Translations under genes and position numbers: made by a program
Part shown: one piece after another, positions 42,717-51,310 of the stretch
Numbering within the stretch: position 1 is the stretch's first letter
How the letters are laid out: every line of letters starts with the position of its first letter
NCBI GenBank assembly: GCA_942491975.1
Contig: CALOCY010000004.1
Span: 62,001 to 126,000, forward strand
Length of the DNA stretch: 64,000 bases
Source of the DNA: CALOCY01 sp942491975
Lineage (GTDB): Bacteria; Bacteroidota; Bacteroidia; Bacteroidales; Prolixibacteraceae
Reading direction: 5' to 3'
Notes under the pieces: generated by a model
Told to the model about the DNA's origin: nothing
The model's input: the letters and a program-made list of their open reading frames with translations, nothing else
The model's database searches: none

Positions 42717-43206
42717 ATGGAGCAATTTCCTCATTTTGCATACACGGCCATTTTGACAATTACCCCGGCTAGCGCAGAATTGTAGTCCGTGTTTAAGCCA
42801 AAGCAACGGATACAGCATGCTTAAAGTAAATTGTTATGCGATAAAAATATGGTATAACAAATTGTAGAGAAAAATGTAAGAAAACGTCACGGACGTGGAC
42901 GTCTGCACCGGCAGTGAGGAACAAACTCTCTTTGCAGGCAAAGAGGGAATATATAACCCGGGGTTTCAACCCCGGGAATTAAGACAGCAAACCATCTTGT
43001 AACCGTTTCAACGGTTTTTAAAAACGGTTAAAACCGTTTGATGGATGGGGTATCGTATGTAATCCCTGCCGCTAAAGCAGCAGGTTATATTCTTCTCTCG
43101 TCTGTCCCCGGCTACCGCACGATTGCATCGTGTGGTTTAATGGCTTTGAACAAATTGTTCTTGTTTGTTGTTTATATTAAGTCTAAATAAAAACAATAAA
43201 ACAATC
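42717..43206. other. Intergenic region with a dense palindrome cluster before the dehydrogenase operon
   Basis: 490 bp. 42717-42925 shows nothing recognisable. 42926-43134 is the largest REP-like cluster of the window. 43135-43206 leads to the E1 alpha gene and has no exact -7 consensus. Confidence 0.6.
42926..43134 (+). repeat. REP-like palindrome cluster, copy B
   Basis: In order: CTCTTTGCAGGCAAAGAG, CCCGGGGTTTCAACCCCGGG, AACCGTTTCAACGGTT, AAACGGTTAAAACCGTTT, CTGCCGCTAAAGCAGCAG, the tail GGTTATATTCTTCTC and CACGATTGCATCGTG. Three of these palindromes and the tail occur in copies A and C. Confidence 0.8.
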
Positions 43207-44295
43207 ATGTTTAAAGAGAATAATCCGATAGAAAACAAACTGTTCAGCATAATTGATGATAATGGTGCAGTTACAAATGAGAAATGGATGCCGGAACTAT
43301 CAGATGAACAGGTACTGAAAGCATACAGGGATATGCTCTTTGCAAGGACTGCCGACTTGCAAATTGTTTCGTATCAGCGACAGGGAAGGATCTATACCTA
43401 TCCTCCAAACTATGGACAGGAAGCAATCTCCGGGGCAGCAGGTGCTGTTATGAGAAACGACGACTGGCTGGTTCCGGCTTTTCGCGAAATGGGGGCATAC
43501 CTCGCAAAAGGGGTTACACTAAAAGAACTCTTTCTATACTTCATGGGATATGAAGACGGGTCACTGTTTAAAGGGGCAAAAAACATCCTGCCCATGTCTG
43601 TACCCATTGCTTCACAACTGCTTCATGCAACCGGTATTGCCTATGAAATCAAATACAACAAAAAAAACCAGGTTGTCTATGCTTTTGTAGGGGATGGAGG
43701 GACATCACAGGGCGATTTTCATGAAGCGGTAAACTTTGCCGGGGCATGGAATGTACCTGTAATATTCATTGTTCAAAACAATCAGTACGGGATATCAACC
43801 CCCTTCTCTATGCAAACAGCGTCAAAAAATATCGCGATCAAATCACTGGCTTACGGTGTCAGGGGGATCAAAGCAGATGGCAACGACTACTTTGCAATGT
43901 ATGCAGCCATTCAAAATGCAACCAAACATGTACGCGACGGGAACGGCCCGGTATTAATTGAAGCCGTTACGTATCGCAAAGGTGCCCACACCACTTCGGA
44001 TGACCCGACAAAATACAGGACAAAAAAAGAGGAAGAAGAATGGGATAAAAAAGATCCGCTAAAAAGACTCAAAGCCTATTTAATCGCTAAAAAGCTATGG
44101 TCGGAAAAAGAAGAAGAAAAAATTATTGCCCAATATAAAAAAGAGGTTGGCCGGCAATTTGAAGAAGCCGAAAACTACCCTGAGTATCCACTTGACGATG
44201 TCTTTCAATTCATGTATGATGAAATGCCTGAGGACCTTAAAAAACAGAAAATTGAACACGAAAAATTCCTAAAATGGAAGGAGGAAAGGAAATGA
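43207..44295 (+). CDS. pdhA: 2-oxoacid (pyruvate) dehydrogenase E1 component, alpha subunit
   Basis: 362 residues from the ATG at 43207. Thiamine-diphosphate enzyme that decarboxylates the 2-oxoacid and acylates the E2 lipoyl arm, heterotetrameric type. TDP motif GDGGTSQGDFHEAVNFAGAWNVPVIFIVQNNQ, the phosphorylation-loop-like YRKGAHTTSDDPTKYRT and RQGRIYTYPPNYGQEA near the N-terminus fit the PdhA/BkdA1 group. Pyruvate is the likely substrate because of PdhA-like motifs, but branched-chain oxoacids cannot be ruled out. First of four operon genes. Confidence 0.9.
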   Translation: MFKENNPIENKLFSIIDDNGAVTNEKWMPELSDEQVLKAYRDMLFARTADLQIVSYQRQGRIYTYPPNYGQEAISGAAGAVMRNDDWLVPAFREMGAYLAKGVTLKELFLYFMGYEDGSLFKGAKNILPMSVPIASQLLHATGIAYEIKYNKKNQVVYAFVGDGGTSQGDFHEAVNFAGAWNVPVIFIVQNNQYGISTPFSMQTASKNIAIKSLAYGVRGIKADGNDYFAMYAAIQNATKHVRDGNGPVLIEAVTYRKGAHTTSDDPTKYRTKKEEEEWDKKDPLKRLKAYLIAKKLWSEKEEEKIIAQYKKEVGRQFEEAENYPEYPLDDVFQFMYDEMPEDLKKQKIEHEKFLKWKEERK

Positions 44296-45269
44296 AAATT
44301 ATGAATATGGTCAATGCCATTAACAACGCATTAGACATTAAACTAAATAACGATAAAAACGTAATCATATATGGCGAAGACGTTGGTGTCGAAGGTGGTG
44401 TATTCAGGGTAACCGAAGGATTACAAAAGAAATACGGTAAAGAGCGGGTCTTTGACTCTCCCCTTGCAGAATCAGGGATTGTGGGCACAGCGGTTGGAAT
44501 GGCGGTTGCGGGGCTCAGGCCTGTTGTCGAAATGCAATTCTCGGGATTTGTCTATCCTGCGTTCAATCAAATTATATCTCATGCAGCACGTATGCGAAAC
44601 AGGAGTAGGGGAAGGTACCAGACCCCAATCGTAATCCGAATGCCTTATGGCGGGGGGATCAATGCACTTGAGCATCACTCCGAAAGTATGGAAGCCCTGT
44701 TCGGGCACACACCTGGGCTCAAAGTTGTCATCCCGTCAACGCCACATGATGCAAAAGGCTTAATGATCTCAGCCGTCGAAAGCAACGACACCATTATTTT
44801 TATGGAACCCAAACGAATCTACAGGGCCATAAAACAGGAAGTATCGGAAGACAACTTCTCAATCCCGTTAGGCAAAGCAAACATCATCTCACAAGGTACG
44901 GATGTAACCATAGTGGCTTACGGGGCAATGATCAGGGAAGTCCAAAAAGCAATGGTACTGGCAAAAGAAGCCGGCATCTCGGTAGAACTAATCGACCTGC
45001 GTACCATCTACCCTATTGACAGGGACACCATTGCAAACTCGGTAAAAAAGACAGGCAGGATAATTACTGTAACGGAAAGTCCGCAAAGCTTTGGGGTAGC
45101 ATCTGAAATTACTCAGATTATTAACGAAGATGCGTTTCTCTACCTGGAAGCACCTCCGAAAAGAATTACAGGCTTTGATACCATTGTACCACTGCCCCGG
45201 GGCGAACACCACTACATGATCTCACCTGAAAAATTATTCTATGAAATTGAAAGAACGATAAAATTCTAG
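44292..45269 (+). CDS. pdhB: 2-oxoacid (pyruvate) dehydrogenase E1 component, beta subunit
   Basis: 325 residues from the ATG at 44292, which overlaps the alpha stop as ATGA and has a GGAGG about 10 nt upstream inside pdhA, an unusually clear ribosome site for this phylum. Seen: IYGEDVGVEGGVFRVTEGL, FDSPLAESGIVGTAVGMAV, RMPYGGGINALEHHSE and the transketolase C-terminal domain. Forms the E1 active site together with the alpha subunit. Coupled translation keeps the two subunits in step. Confidence 0.93.
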   Translation: MKIMNMVNAINNALDIKLNNDKNVIIYGEDVGVEGGVFRVTEGLQKKYGKERVFDSPLAESGIVGTAVGMAVAGLRPVVEMQFSGFVYPAFNQIISHAARMRNRSRGRYQTPIVIRMPYGGGINALEHHSESMEALFGHTPGLKVVIPSTPHDAKGLMISAVESNDTIIFMEPKRIYRAIKQEVSEDNFSIPLGKANIISQGTDVTIVAYGAMIREVQKAMVLAKEAGISVELIDLRTIYPIDRDTIANSVKKTGRIITVTESPQSFGVASEITQIINEDAFLYLEAPPKRITGFDTIVPLPRGEHHYMISPEKLFYEIERTIKF

Positions 45270-45273
45270 CACA

Positions 45274-46554
45274 ATGAGATATATATTCAAATTCCCTGAT
45301 ATCGGTGAAGGGCTCGATGAAGGCACCATTGTTGAATGGCTGGTCAAAAAAGGGCAAAAAATTGAGTCGGGCGATCCCCTTGTAACAATGGAAACAGACA
45401 AGGTGGTAGCAGACATTCCCTCACCCAAAACCGGCACACTGGTCACCCTCTACGGAAAAGAAGGGGAAACCATTCACGTGGGTGATGCCCTGGTAGAAAT
45501 TGAAATGGAAGGCATTGAAGGGGAAGAAGCAATAAAAGAAGTTGCAAAAGGCCCGGATATGGAAGCAGTAGAAGAACAAGGGGCCGGGGTTGTAGGCACC
45601 CTGGAAATTGCCGGGAACAATGCCATCCTGTCATCAAGTAAAGAAGGGATTCAAACCTCTGCAGCAGACAAACCACAAACAAAAAAAGTACTTGCATCAC
45701 CTGTCTCCCGTGCATTGGCCAAAGACCTTGGTATTGATGTCAATAAAGTAAAAGGGACAGGGCCGGCCGGCCGGGTAATGAAAGACGATATTCTTAAATA
45801 CGCTGAACCCGGTAAGACTATAAACCGGACAGGTTCGGAGATAAAAACCGAAGAAGTTCTGGTCGAAGTTGAACCTATTTCGCAAATCAGAAAAACAATT
45901 GCCAAAAACATGATTCAATCCAAACACAATGCTGCACACATGACAGTATTTGAAGAGGTTGAAATAAGCGAACTGGACAGGATCAGAAAAAAATACAAAG
46001 AAAAATATGCCGAAGAAGGGACAAAACTCACCTACCTGGCATTTATTATAAAAGCTGTTGCCCTTTCATTGCGAAAATTCAAATCGCTGAACGCTGAAAT
46101 GGACATGGAAAACGGCAATATGATCTATAAAAAATACTACAACATCGGTATTGCTGTTGATACGGAAAAAGGATTGGTTGTTCCGGTAATAAAAAATGCC
46201 GACAGGCTCAGTATCGTCCAAATAGCAAAAGAAATCCAAAACCTCTCGGAAAAGGCAAGGACAGGAAAACTATCAATGGATGACCTGAAAGACGGTACAT
46301 TCACCATAACAAGCTATGGCTCCGTAGGCGGACTATTTGCCGTGCCGGTAATCAACTACCCGCAGGCAGGGATACTGGGGGTTGGCCGGATCAGCAAACA
46401 GCCGGTTGTTAAAGACGACAAACTGGATATTGGTCTCATCCTGCCGTTATCGCTCTCTGTTGACCACCGGATTGCCGATGGTGCAGAATCCTCCCGGTTC
46501 ATAAATACAATTATGGGATACCTGGCAGAACCCGTATCACTACTGTTTGAATAA
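45274..46554 (+). CDS. pdhC: 2-oxoacid dehydrogenase E2 component (dihydrolipoamide acyltransferase)
   Basis: 426 residues. One lipoyl domain with the lipoylated Lys43 in METDKVVADIP, a peripheral subunit-binding domain (ASPVSRALAKDLGIDVNKVKGTGPAGRV, near 145-185) and the catalytic core ending in LSVDHRIADGAESSRFINTI with the His-Asp pair. The linker after the lipoyl domain is Glu- and Ala-rich. Forms the core of the complex and passes the acyl group to CoA. 4 nt after pdhB. Confidence 0.94.
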   Translation: MRYIFKFPDIGEGLDEGTIVEWLVKKGQKIESGDPLVTMETDKVVADIPSPKTGTLVTLYGKEGETIHVGDALVEIEMEGIEGEEAIKEVAKGPDMEAVEEQGAGVVGTLEIAGNNAILSSSKEGIQTSAADKPQTKKVLASPVSRALAKDLGIDVNKVKGTGPAGRVMKDDILKYAEPGKTINRTGSEIKTEEVLVEVEPISQIRKTIAKNMIQSKHNAAHMTVFEEVEISELDRIRKKYKEKYAEEGTKLTYLAFIIKAVALSLRKFKSLNAEMDMENGNMIYKKYYNIGIAVDTEKGLVVPVIKNADRLSIVQIAKEIQNLSEKARTGKLSMDDLKDGTFTITSYGSVGGLFAVPVINYPQAGILGVGRISKQPVVKDDKLDIGLILPLSLSVDHRIADGAESSRFINTIMGYLAEPVSLLFE

Positions 46555-46568
46555 AAAACCTAAAAAGA

Positions 46569-47930
46569 ATGGATATGAAATACGATGTAATTATTATAGG
46601 TGCAGGCCCTGCGGGTTATGTTGCTGCCATCAGGGCAGGACAGGTAGGCTTAAAAACCGCTCTGATTGAAAAAGAACGCATCGGGGGCATGTGCCTCAAC
46701 TGGGGGTGTATCCCCTCAAAATCGGTTATAGAAAGCGCAAAACTATACCATAAGATCGTTAACGATGCCCCGAAATTCGGCATTGATGGTATCGATAAAA
46801 AGAGACTTTCATTCAACTACAATAAAGCGGTAAAAAGGGCAAACAGTATTGTTGCAAAACTTACCAAAGGCATTCAACTCCTGCTGCAAAAAAATGGTGT
46901 TGAAACTATTACAGGTGAAGCCGCAATAACTTCCGGAAATTCGGTAACGGTTAACAACCGCAACATTGAAGCAAATCACATTATTATCTCAACAGGATCA
47001 TCTATCCCGGAAATAGAGACGACACACGATAAACTGGTTGTTGAGGTTTATAACCTCTTCACAGAAAGGGAAATACCTGAAAATATAGTGGTATACGGAC
47101 ACGACTCTACGGCAATAGAACTGGCACAGTTCTTTGCATTGATCGGGAAAAATGTAACACTGGCCGTTTCGGGAAAAAGCATTATGCCGTTGGCAGATGA
47201 ATACCTGTCAAAATACATGCTGGGCATGCTGAAAAAAGATAAAATCAGGGTCATCTTTGATGCGGGAATAACTTCACTCGACAAAATACTCGCGGAAGGT
47301 AAGCTTCATTTAAATAATGAAGTGGTAAATTGTGACTTAATCGTAAACGCACAGGCAAGAAAAGCAGTTGTCCCTCAATCTAAAATTCAACTTCAAACAG
47401 AAAACAGCTTTATAAAAACAGATGAAAACTGCATGACTTCGGCAGATGGTATTTATGCCATTGGCGATGTAAACGGCAAAAGCCGGTTTGCACACATCGC
47501 TTCGGCCCAGGGGTTACATGTAATCAATAAAATTCAGGGAGTAGCATCTGAACTTGACATCAAAAAATATCCTTTAAACATGTATTCTGTCCCTGAAATT
47601 GCACAAATAGGAAATACCGAAGCCGGACTAAAAGAGATGGGTATTAAATATAAAGTAAGTGAATTCCCGCTATCGGCCAATGGGAAAGCAATGACAGAAG
47701 GGACGAATGAAGGGTTTATCCGGATCTTATCCGAAATAAAATACGGCGAAGTGTTGGGTGTTCAGATTGCTGCCGCAAATGCAACAGACCTGATTGCAGA
47801 AGCATCTGCCTTTATGCAGGTCGAATCTACAGTATATGATGTAGCCAATACGGTCCATGCACACCCCACCATCTCCGAAGTATTCATGGAGGCGGGGTTT
47901 GAAGCAATCGATAAAGCCATTCATAAATAA
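46569..47930 (+). CDS. lpdA: Dihydrolipoyl dehydrogenase (E3) with degenerate NAD-binding glycine motif
   Basis: 453 residues. Flavoprotein that reoxidises the lipoyl arm of E2. FAD motif IIGAGPAGYVAAIRAGQVG, redox disulfide GGMCLNWGCIPSKS, second FAD motif GIYAIGDVNGKSRFAHIASAQG and the C-terminal HAHPTISEVFMEAGFEA are intact. In the NAD domain the expected GxGxxG reads G177-H-D179-S-T-A182 (VVYGHDSTAIELAQFF), losing two of three glycines. Either NAD binding is altered or another residue set takes over. Last gene of the operon, 14 nt after pdhC. Confidence 0.92.
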   Translation: MDMKYDVIIIGAGPAGYVAAIRAGQVGLKTALIEKERIGGMCLNWGCIPSKSVIESAKLYHKIVNDAPKFGIDGIDKKRLSFNYNKAVKRANSIVAKLTKGIQLLLQKNGVETITGEAAITSGNSVTVNNRNIEANHIIISTGSSIPEIETTHDKLVVEVYNLFTEREIPENIVVYGHDSTAIELAQFFALIGKNVTLAVSGKSIMPLADEYLSKYMLGMLKKDKIRVIFDAGITSLDKILAEGKLHLNNEVVNCDLIVNAQARKAVVPQSKIQLQTENSFIKTDENCMTSADGIYAIGDVNGKSRFAHIASAQGLHVINKIQGVASELDIKKYPLNMYSVPEIAQIGNTEAGLKEMGIKYKVSEFPLSANGKAMTEGTNEGFIRILSEIKYGEVLGVQIAAANATDLIAEASAFMQVESTVYDVANTVHAHPTISEVFMEAGFEAIDKAIHK

Positions 47931-47936
47931 TATAGT

Positions 47937-48092
47937 AGAAGTGGTTGTCCCAAAAATCTCCGTGTTCTTCGTGTGTACTTGGTGTCCTTTGTGGTTATTT
48001 TTTTAATTATTGAACCACAACCCGGATATTTTGGGGCACAAAGAAGGCAAAAAGTAAATTATGTTATTATCATGCTTTTGGGACAACTTCTT
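47937..48092 (+). mobile_element. MITE-like element with GTTGTCCCAAAA ends
   Basis: GTTGTCCCAAAA (47944-47955) pairs exactly with TTTTGGGACAAC (48076-48087), and pairing extends outward imperfectly (AGAAG..). Non-coding. The interior shares TTCTTCGTG, GTGTGTACTTGGTGT, TTATTGAACCACAA and CACAAAGAAGGC with the reverse complement of 61906-62050, so the two are copies of one element in opposite orientation. Confidence 0.7.
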
Positions 48093-48106
48093 ATAATTTG
48101 AAAAAG

Positions 48107-48730
48107 ATGCCCGTTATTGTACAAAAATATGATTTGAAAGATTTCTCAATAATTGAATCAGAGAAAGATGATGACTTTTGTTTATGGCTTCCTGAAGATC
48201 GGTTTATAGTGTTGGGAAGATCCAATAATACTGAGGGATCTTTAAATATTGATAAGGTAAAAAATGACAATATAAAAGTATACCAAAGGCCATCGGGTGG
48301 GGAAACCGTCATTTTAACACCCAATACACTGGTCATTTCGGTAAAAATTAAAATTGGGGAAAAGCTGAATGCACATCAATACTTTAAAAAAATTAACGAT
48401 AAAATTATAACCGCCCTCTCCACATTGGGGGTAAAAAACCTTCACATGAAAGGGATCTCGGATATCTCTATCGGGAATAAAAAAATTCTCGGTTCATCCA
48501 TATACAGAAAAAAGGATACCCTTTTCTACCATGCTGTTTTGAATGTGAGTGAATCGACATCTGTGATCTCCAAATACCTTAAACATCCGGCAAAAGAACC
48601 GGACTATAGAAAAGGACGCAGCCATGAAACGTTTGTTACCTCGTTAGTTGCAGAAGGATATAAACAAAGTATTGAAGAATTAACAGCTGCTTTAAGCAAA
48701 AGATTAAATTCTTTTAAATCAGTCAATTAG
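48107..48730 (+). CDS. Short lipoate-protein ligase A-like protein
   Basis: 207 residues from the ATG at 48107. Belongs to the biotin/lipoate A/B ligase fold: RPSGGETVILTPNTLVISV (lipoyl-AMP loop), GISDISIGNKKILGSSIYRKK with the conserved lysine, and FYHAVLNVSES. The C-terminal accessory domain of LplA is absent (E. coli LplA is about 340 residues). Its place just behind the dehydrogenase operon suggests it lipoylates Lys43 of E2; it could be an octanoyl or lipoyl transferase rather than an ATP-using ligase. The MITE-like element separates it from lpdA. Confidence 0.75.
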   Translation: MPVIVQKYDLKDFSIIESEKDDDFCLWLPEDRFIVLGRSNNTEGSLNIDKVKNDNIKVYQRPSGGETVILTPNTLVISVKIKIGEKLNAHQYFKKINDKIITALSTLGVKNLHMKGISDISIGNKKILGSSIYRKKDTLFYHAVLNVSESTSVISKYLKHPAKEPDYRKGRSHETFVTSLVAEGYKQSIEELTAALSKRLNSFKSVN

Positions 48731-48758
48731 TCTCAAGATGGATAATTAGAATATCGAA

Positions 48759-48831
48759 ATATAACCTGCCGCTTTAGCGGCAGAAATAAAATGCAACAGA
48801 AAAGATCTGAACGGTTTTAACCGTTTTTGAC
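48759..48831 (-). repeat. REP-like palindrome cluster, copy C
   Basis: ATATAACCTGCCGCTTTAGC (with the remainder GGCAG forming the palindrome CTGCCGCTTTAGCGGCAG) followed by AACGGTTTTAACCGTT. This is the inverted orientation of the palindrome-plus-TTATAT arrangement in copy B. It lies between the convergent lipoate ligase-like gene and aspS. Confidence 0.7.
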
Positions 48832-48864
48832 CCATTCTAATTCAAAATGGCATAAAACACTTTC

Positions 48865-50625
48865 TTAATTGTTGCCTGATTTTACATTCAGCTTCAGGCT
48901 CAACTCATCCAACTGTTCGGTAGCTACTGATGATGGTGAATCAATCATCACATCCCTGCCTGAATTATTTTTCGGGAAAGCAATAACATCACGAATGGAA
49001 TCAAGTCCGGCAAACAACGATGCCAAACGGTCAAACCCAAAGGCAATACCCGCATGTGGCGGTGCACCATACTTAAATGCATTCATCAAAAAGCCAAACT
49101 GAGCCTGTGCCTGTTCGGGTGTGAAGCCAAGCAGACCAAACATCTTGGCCTGTAACGCTGAATCAAATATCCGCACAGACCCGCCCCCAATCTCAACACC
49201 ATTAATCACAAGGTCGTAGGCATTGGCACGTACACTGGCCGGATCGGTTTCCAACAGGTCAAAATCCTCTTTTTTGGGCGAAGTAAACGGGTGGTGCATG
49301 GCGTGGAAACGCTTCGACTCATCGTCCCACTCCAACAGTGGAAAATCAACTACCCACAATGGTTTAAATACATTCTTATCGCGTAACCCTAACTGGTTGC
49401 CCATCTCAAGGCGCAGTTCACAAAGGGCCGAAAGCATGTGCCGTTTTTCCCCTGAAAGCACCAGCATCAGATCACCCGGTCGGGCACTCAGTACCTCTGC
49501 CCACTCTTTAAGGTCATCAGCTGAATAAAACTTATCTACGCTCGATTTAAAACTGCCATCCTCATTATACTTCACATACACCAATCCTTTAGCCCCAACC
49601 TGTGGACGCTTTACAAAATCGGTCAGTGCATCCAGCTGATTGCGGCTGTATCCTGCACACCCTTCGGCACAAATCCCGCCAATATATTCAGCGTCATCAA
49701 ACACCTTAAAATTATTTCCTTTTACCGTATGGGTAAGGTCATGGATCAACATTCCGAAACGGGTATCAGGCTTATCGCATCCGTAATTTTCCATCGCTTC
49801 GGCATAAGGCATCCATGGAAATTCATCAACATCTACGCCTCTGATCTCTTTTAACAGGTGTTTTGTCAACCCCTCAAAAGTGTCCAGCACATCTTTTTGT
49901 TCCACGAATGACATTTCACAGTCGATCTGTGTAAACTCCGGCTGACGGTCGGCACGCAGGTCCTCGTCGCGGAAACACTTCACGATCTGGTAATAGCGGT
50001 CAAATCCGGCAACCATCAGTAACTGCTTAAAAACCTGTGGCGATTGCGGAAGTGCATAAAACTGCCCTTCATTCATACGTGAAGGCACAATAAAATCACG
50101 TGCCCCTTCCGGCGTGGATTTAATTAGCACCGGTGTCTCTGTTTCAATAAAATCCTGCGCATTAAGGTACGAGCGTACGGCGTGTGCCATTTTTGCCCGA
50201 AGTACCAGATTATCCCTTACCGGTGTGCGCCTCAAATCCAGGTAACGGTACTTCATTCTCAGTTCATCACCGCCATCGGTCTCGTCTTCAATGGTAAACG
50301 GGGGAAGAATGGCCTCGTTAAGGATATTCAGCTCCCTGGCCTCCAACTCCACCTCTCCGGTTGGTATTTTGGTGTTTTTACTGCTCCTCTCGCGAACCAG
50401 GCCTTTCGCCTGAATCACATACTCCCGGCCAAGCCCGTCAACCACTCCTTTCAAATCGTCAGAACTCTGATCATCAAACACCAGCTGTGTAATTCCATAA
50501 CGATCGCGCAAATCGACAAATGTCATTGCGCCCAACGCTCTTTTTCGTTGTACCCAACCGCTTACGGTCACTTCCTGTCCAACATGGGCAATCCTTAATT
50601 CCCCACAAGTATGAGTCCTGTACAT
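48865..50625 (-). CDS. aspS: Aspartate--tRNA ligase
   Basis: 586 residues, bacterial type. N-terminal anticodon-binding OB fold (VTVSGWVQRKRALGAMTFVDLRD), class II catalytic core with YRYLDLRR (motif 1), CFRDEDLRADRQPEFTQIDCE (motif 2 region) and GIAFGFDRLASLFAG (motif 3), and the bacterial GAD insertion domain between. Charges tRNA-Asp. Divergent from tadA. Confidence 0.97.
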   Translation of the reverse strand: MYRTHTCGELRIAHVGQEVTVSGWVQRKRALGAMTFVDLRDRYGITQLVFDDQSSDDLKGVVDGLGREYVIQAKGLVRERSSKNTKIPTGEVELEARELNILNEAILPPFTIEDETDGGDELRMKYRYLDLRRTPVRDNLVLRAKMAHAVRSYLNAQDFIETETPVLIKSTPEGARDFIVPSRMNEGQFYALPQSPQVFKQLLMVAGFDRYYQIVKCFRDEDLRADRQPEFTQIDCEMSFVEQKDVLDTFEGLTKHLLKEIRGVDVDEFPWMPYAEAMENYGCDKPDTRFGMLIHDLTHTVKGNNFKVFDDAEYIGGICAEGCAGYSRNQLDALTDFVKRPQVGAKGLVYVKYNEDGSFKSSVDKFYSADDLKEWAEVLSARPGDLMLVLSGEKRHMLSALCELRLEMGNQLGLRDKNVFKPLWVVDFPLLEWDDESKRFHAMHHPFTSPKKEDFDLLETDPASVRANAYDLVINGVEIGGGSVRIFDSALQAKMFGLLGFTPEQAQAQFGFLMNAFKYGAPPHAGIAFGFDRLASLFAGLDSIRDVIAFPKNNSGRDVMIDSPSSVATEQLDELSLKLNVKSGNN

Positions 50626-50672
50626 ATTTGAATGGTTTAATCCTGTTTATGTTCCTGTTTTTAACCGAACGA

Positions 50673-50680
50673 CAAAAATA
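50673..50680 (-). promoter_or_regulatory. -7 promoter box of aspS
   Basis: Minus strand reads TATTTTTG, matching TAnnTTTG, 47 nt before the aspS start. No TTTG at the ideal distance. Confidence 0.4.
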
Positions 50681-50713
50681 AAACTTTTATCCATGAAAGT
50701 TACATCCGTTTTA

Positions 50714-50721
50714 TATTTTTG
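50714..50721 (+). promoter_or_regulatory. -7 promoter box of tadA
   Basis: TATTTTTG matches TAnnTTTG, 26 nt before the tadA ATG; it forms a divergent pair with the aspS box. Confidence 0.45.
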
Positions 50722-50747
50722 TAGATTGATTGTTAAGCCATTGTATT

Positions 50748-51191
50748 ATGCTTCCCTTCTCTGATGAACACTTTATGCAAAAAGCCCTTGAAGAGGCACG
50801 TACTGCATTTGAAAAAGATGAAGTGCCGGTGGGGGCGGTAGTGGTTGCCAATAACCGTATTATTGCACGGGCACATAACCTCACCGAAACGCTTAACGAT
50901 GTAACAGCCCATGCCGAAATGCAGGCCATCACATCGGCAGCAAATACCCTGGGTGGCAAATACCTGACCGATTGTACCCTTTATGTGACCCTTGAACCCT
51001 GTCCGATGTGTGCCGGGGCATTGGCATGGGCACAGGTAAGCAGAATTGTATACGGGGCGGCAGATGAAAAACGCGGGTACACTACGGTCAATCCCGCTAT
51101 GCTCCATCCCAAAACAACAGTAACGAAAGGAATACTTGAGCAGGAATGCGGGCAATTGATAAAAGATTTTTTTGTGAAAAAAAGAAAATAG
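50748..51191 (+). CDS. tadA: tRNA(Arg) adenosine-34 deaminase / nucleoside deaminase
   Basis: 147 residues from the ATG at 50748. Converts the wobble adenosine of tRNA-Arg to inosine. Zinc and proton-relay motif HAEMQAI and EPCPMCAGAL are intact, as is the N-terminal FMQKALEEARTAFEKDEVPVGAVVV. Guanine or cytosine deaminases share the fold, but length and the motif MCAGALAWAQVSRIVYGA fit TadA. Confidence 0.9.
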   Translation: MLPFSDEHFMQKALEEARTAFEKDEVPVGAVVVANNRIIARAHNLTETLNDVTAHAEMQAITSAANTLGGKYLTDCTLYVTLEPCPMCAGALAWAQVSRIVYGAADEKRGYTTVNPAMLHPKTTVTKGILEQECGQLIKDFFVKKRK

Positions 51192-51310
51192 ATTGCGGGA
51201 TGATTGGGTTTCTAAGTTTTTCTCTTTGCGTCTCTGCGCCTTTGCGTGGCACTATTTTTTATACGAAAACATAATTATTCATCAATCAAAACCAATTAAA
51301 CCGGAATAAT

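Noticed and set aside
42926..43134. Possible CRISPR array in the palindrome cluster
   Set aside because: The palindromes are all different, spacers are irregular, and no cas gene is present; it fits REP-like elements.
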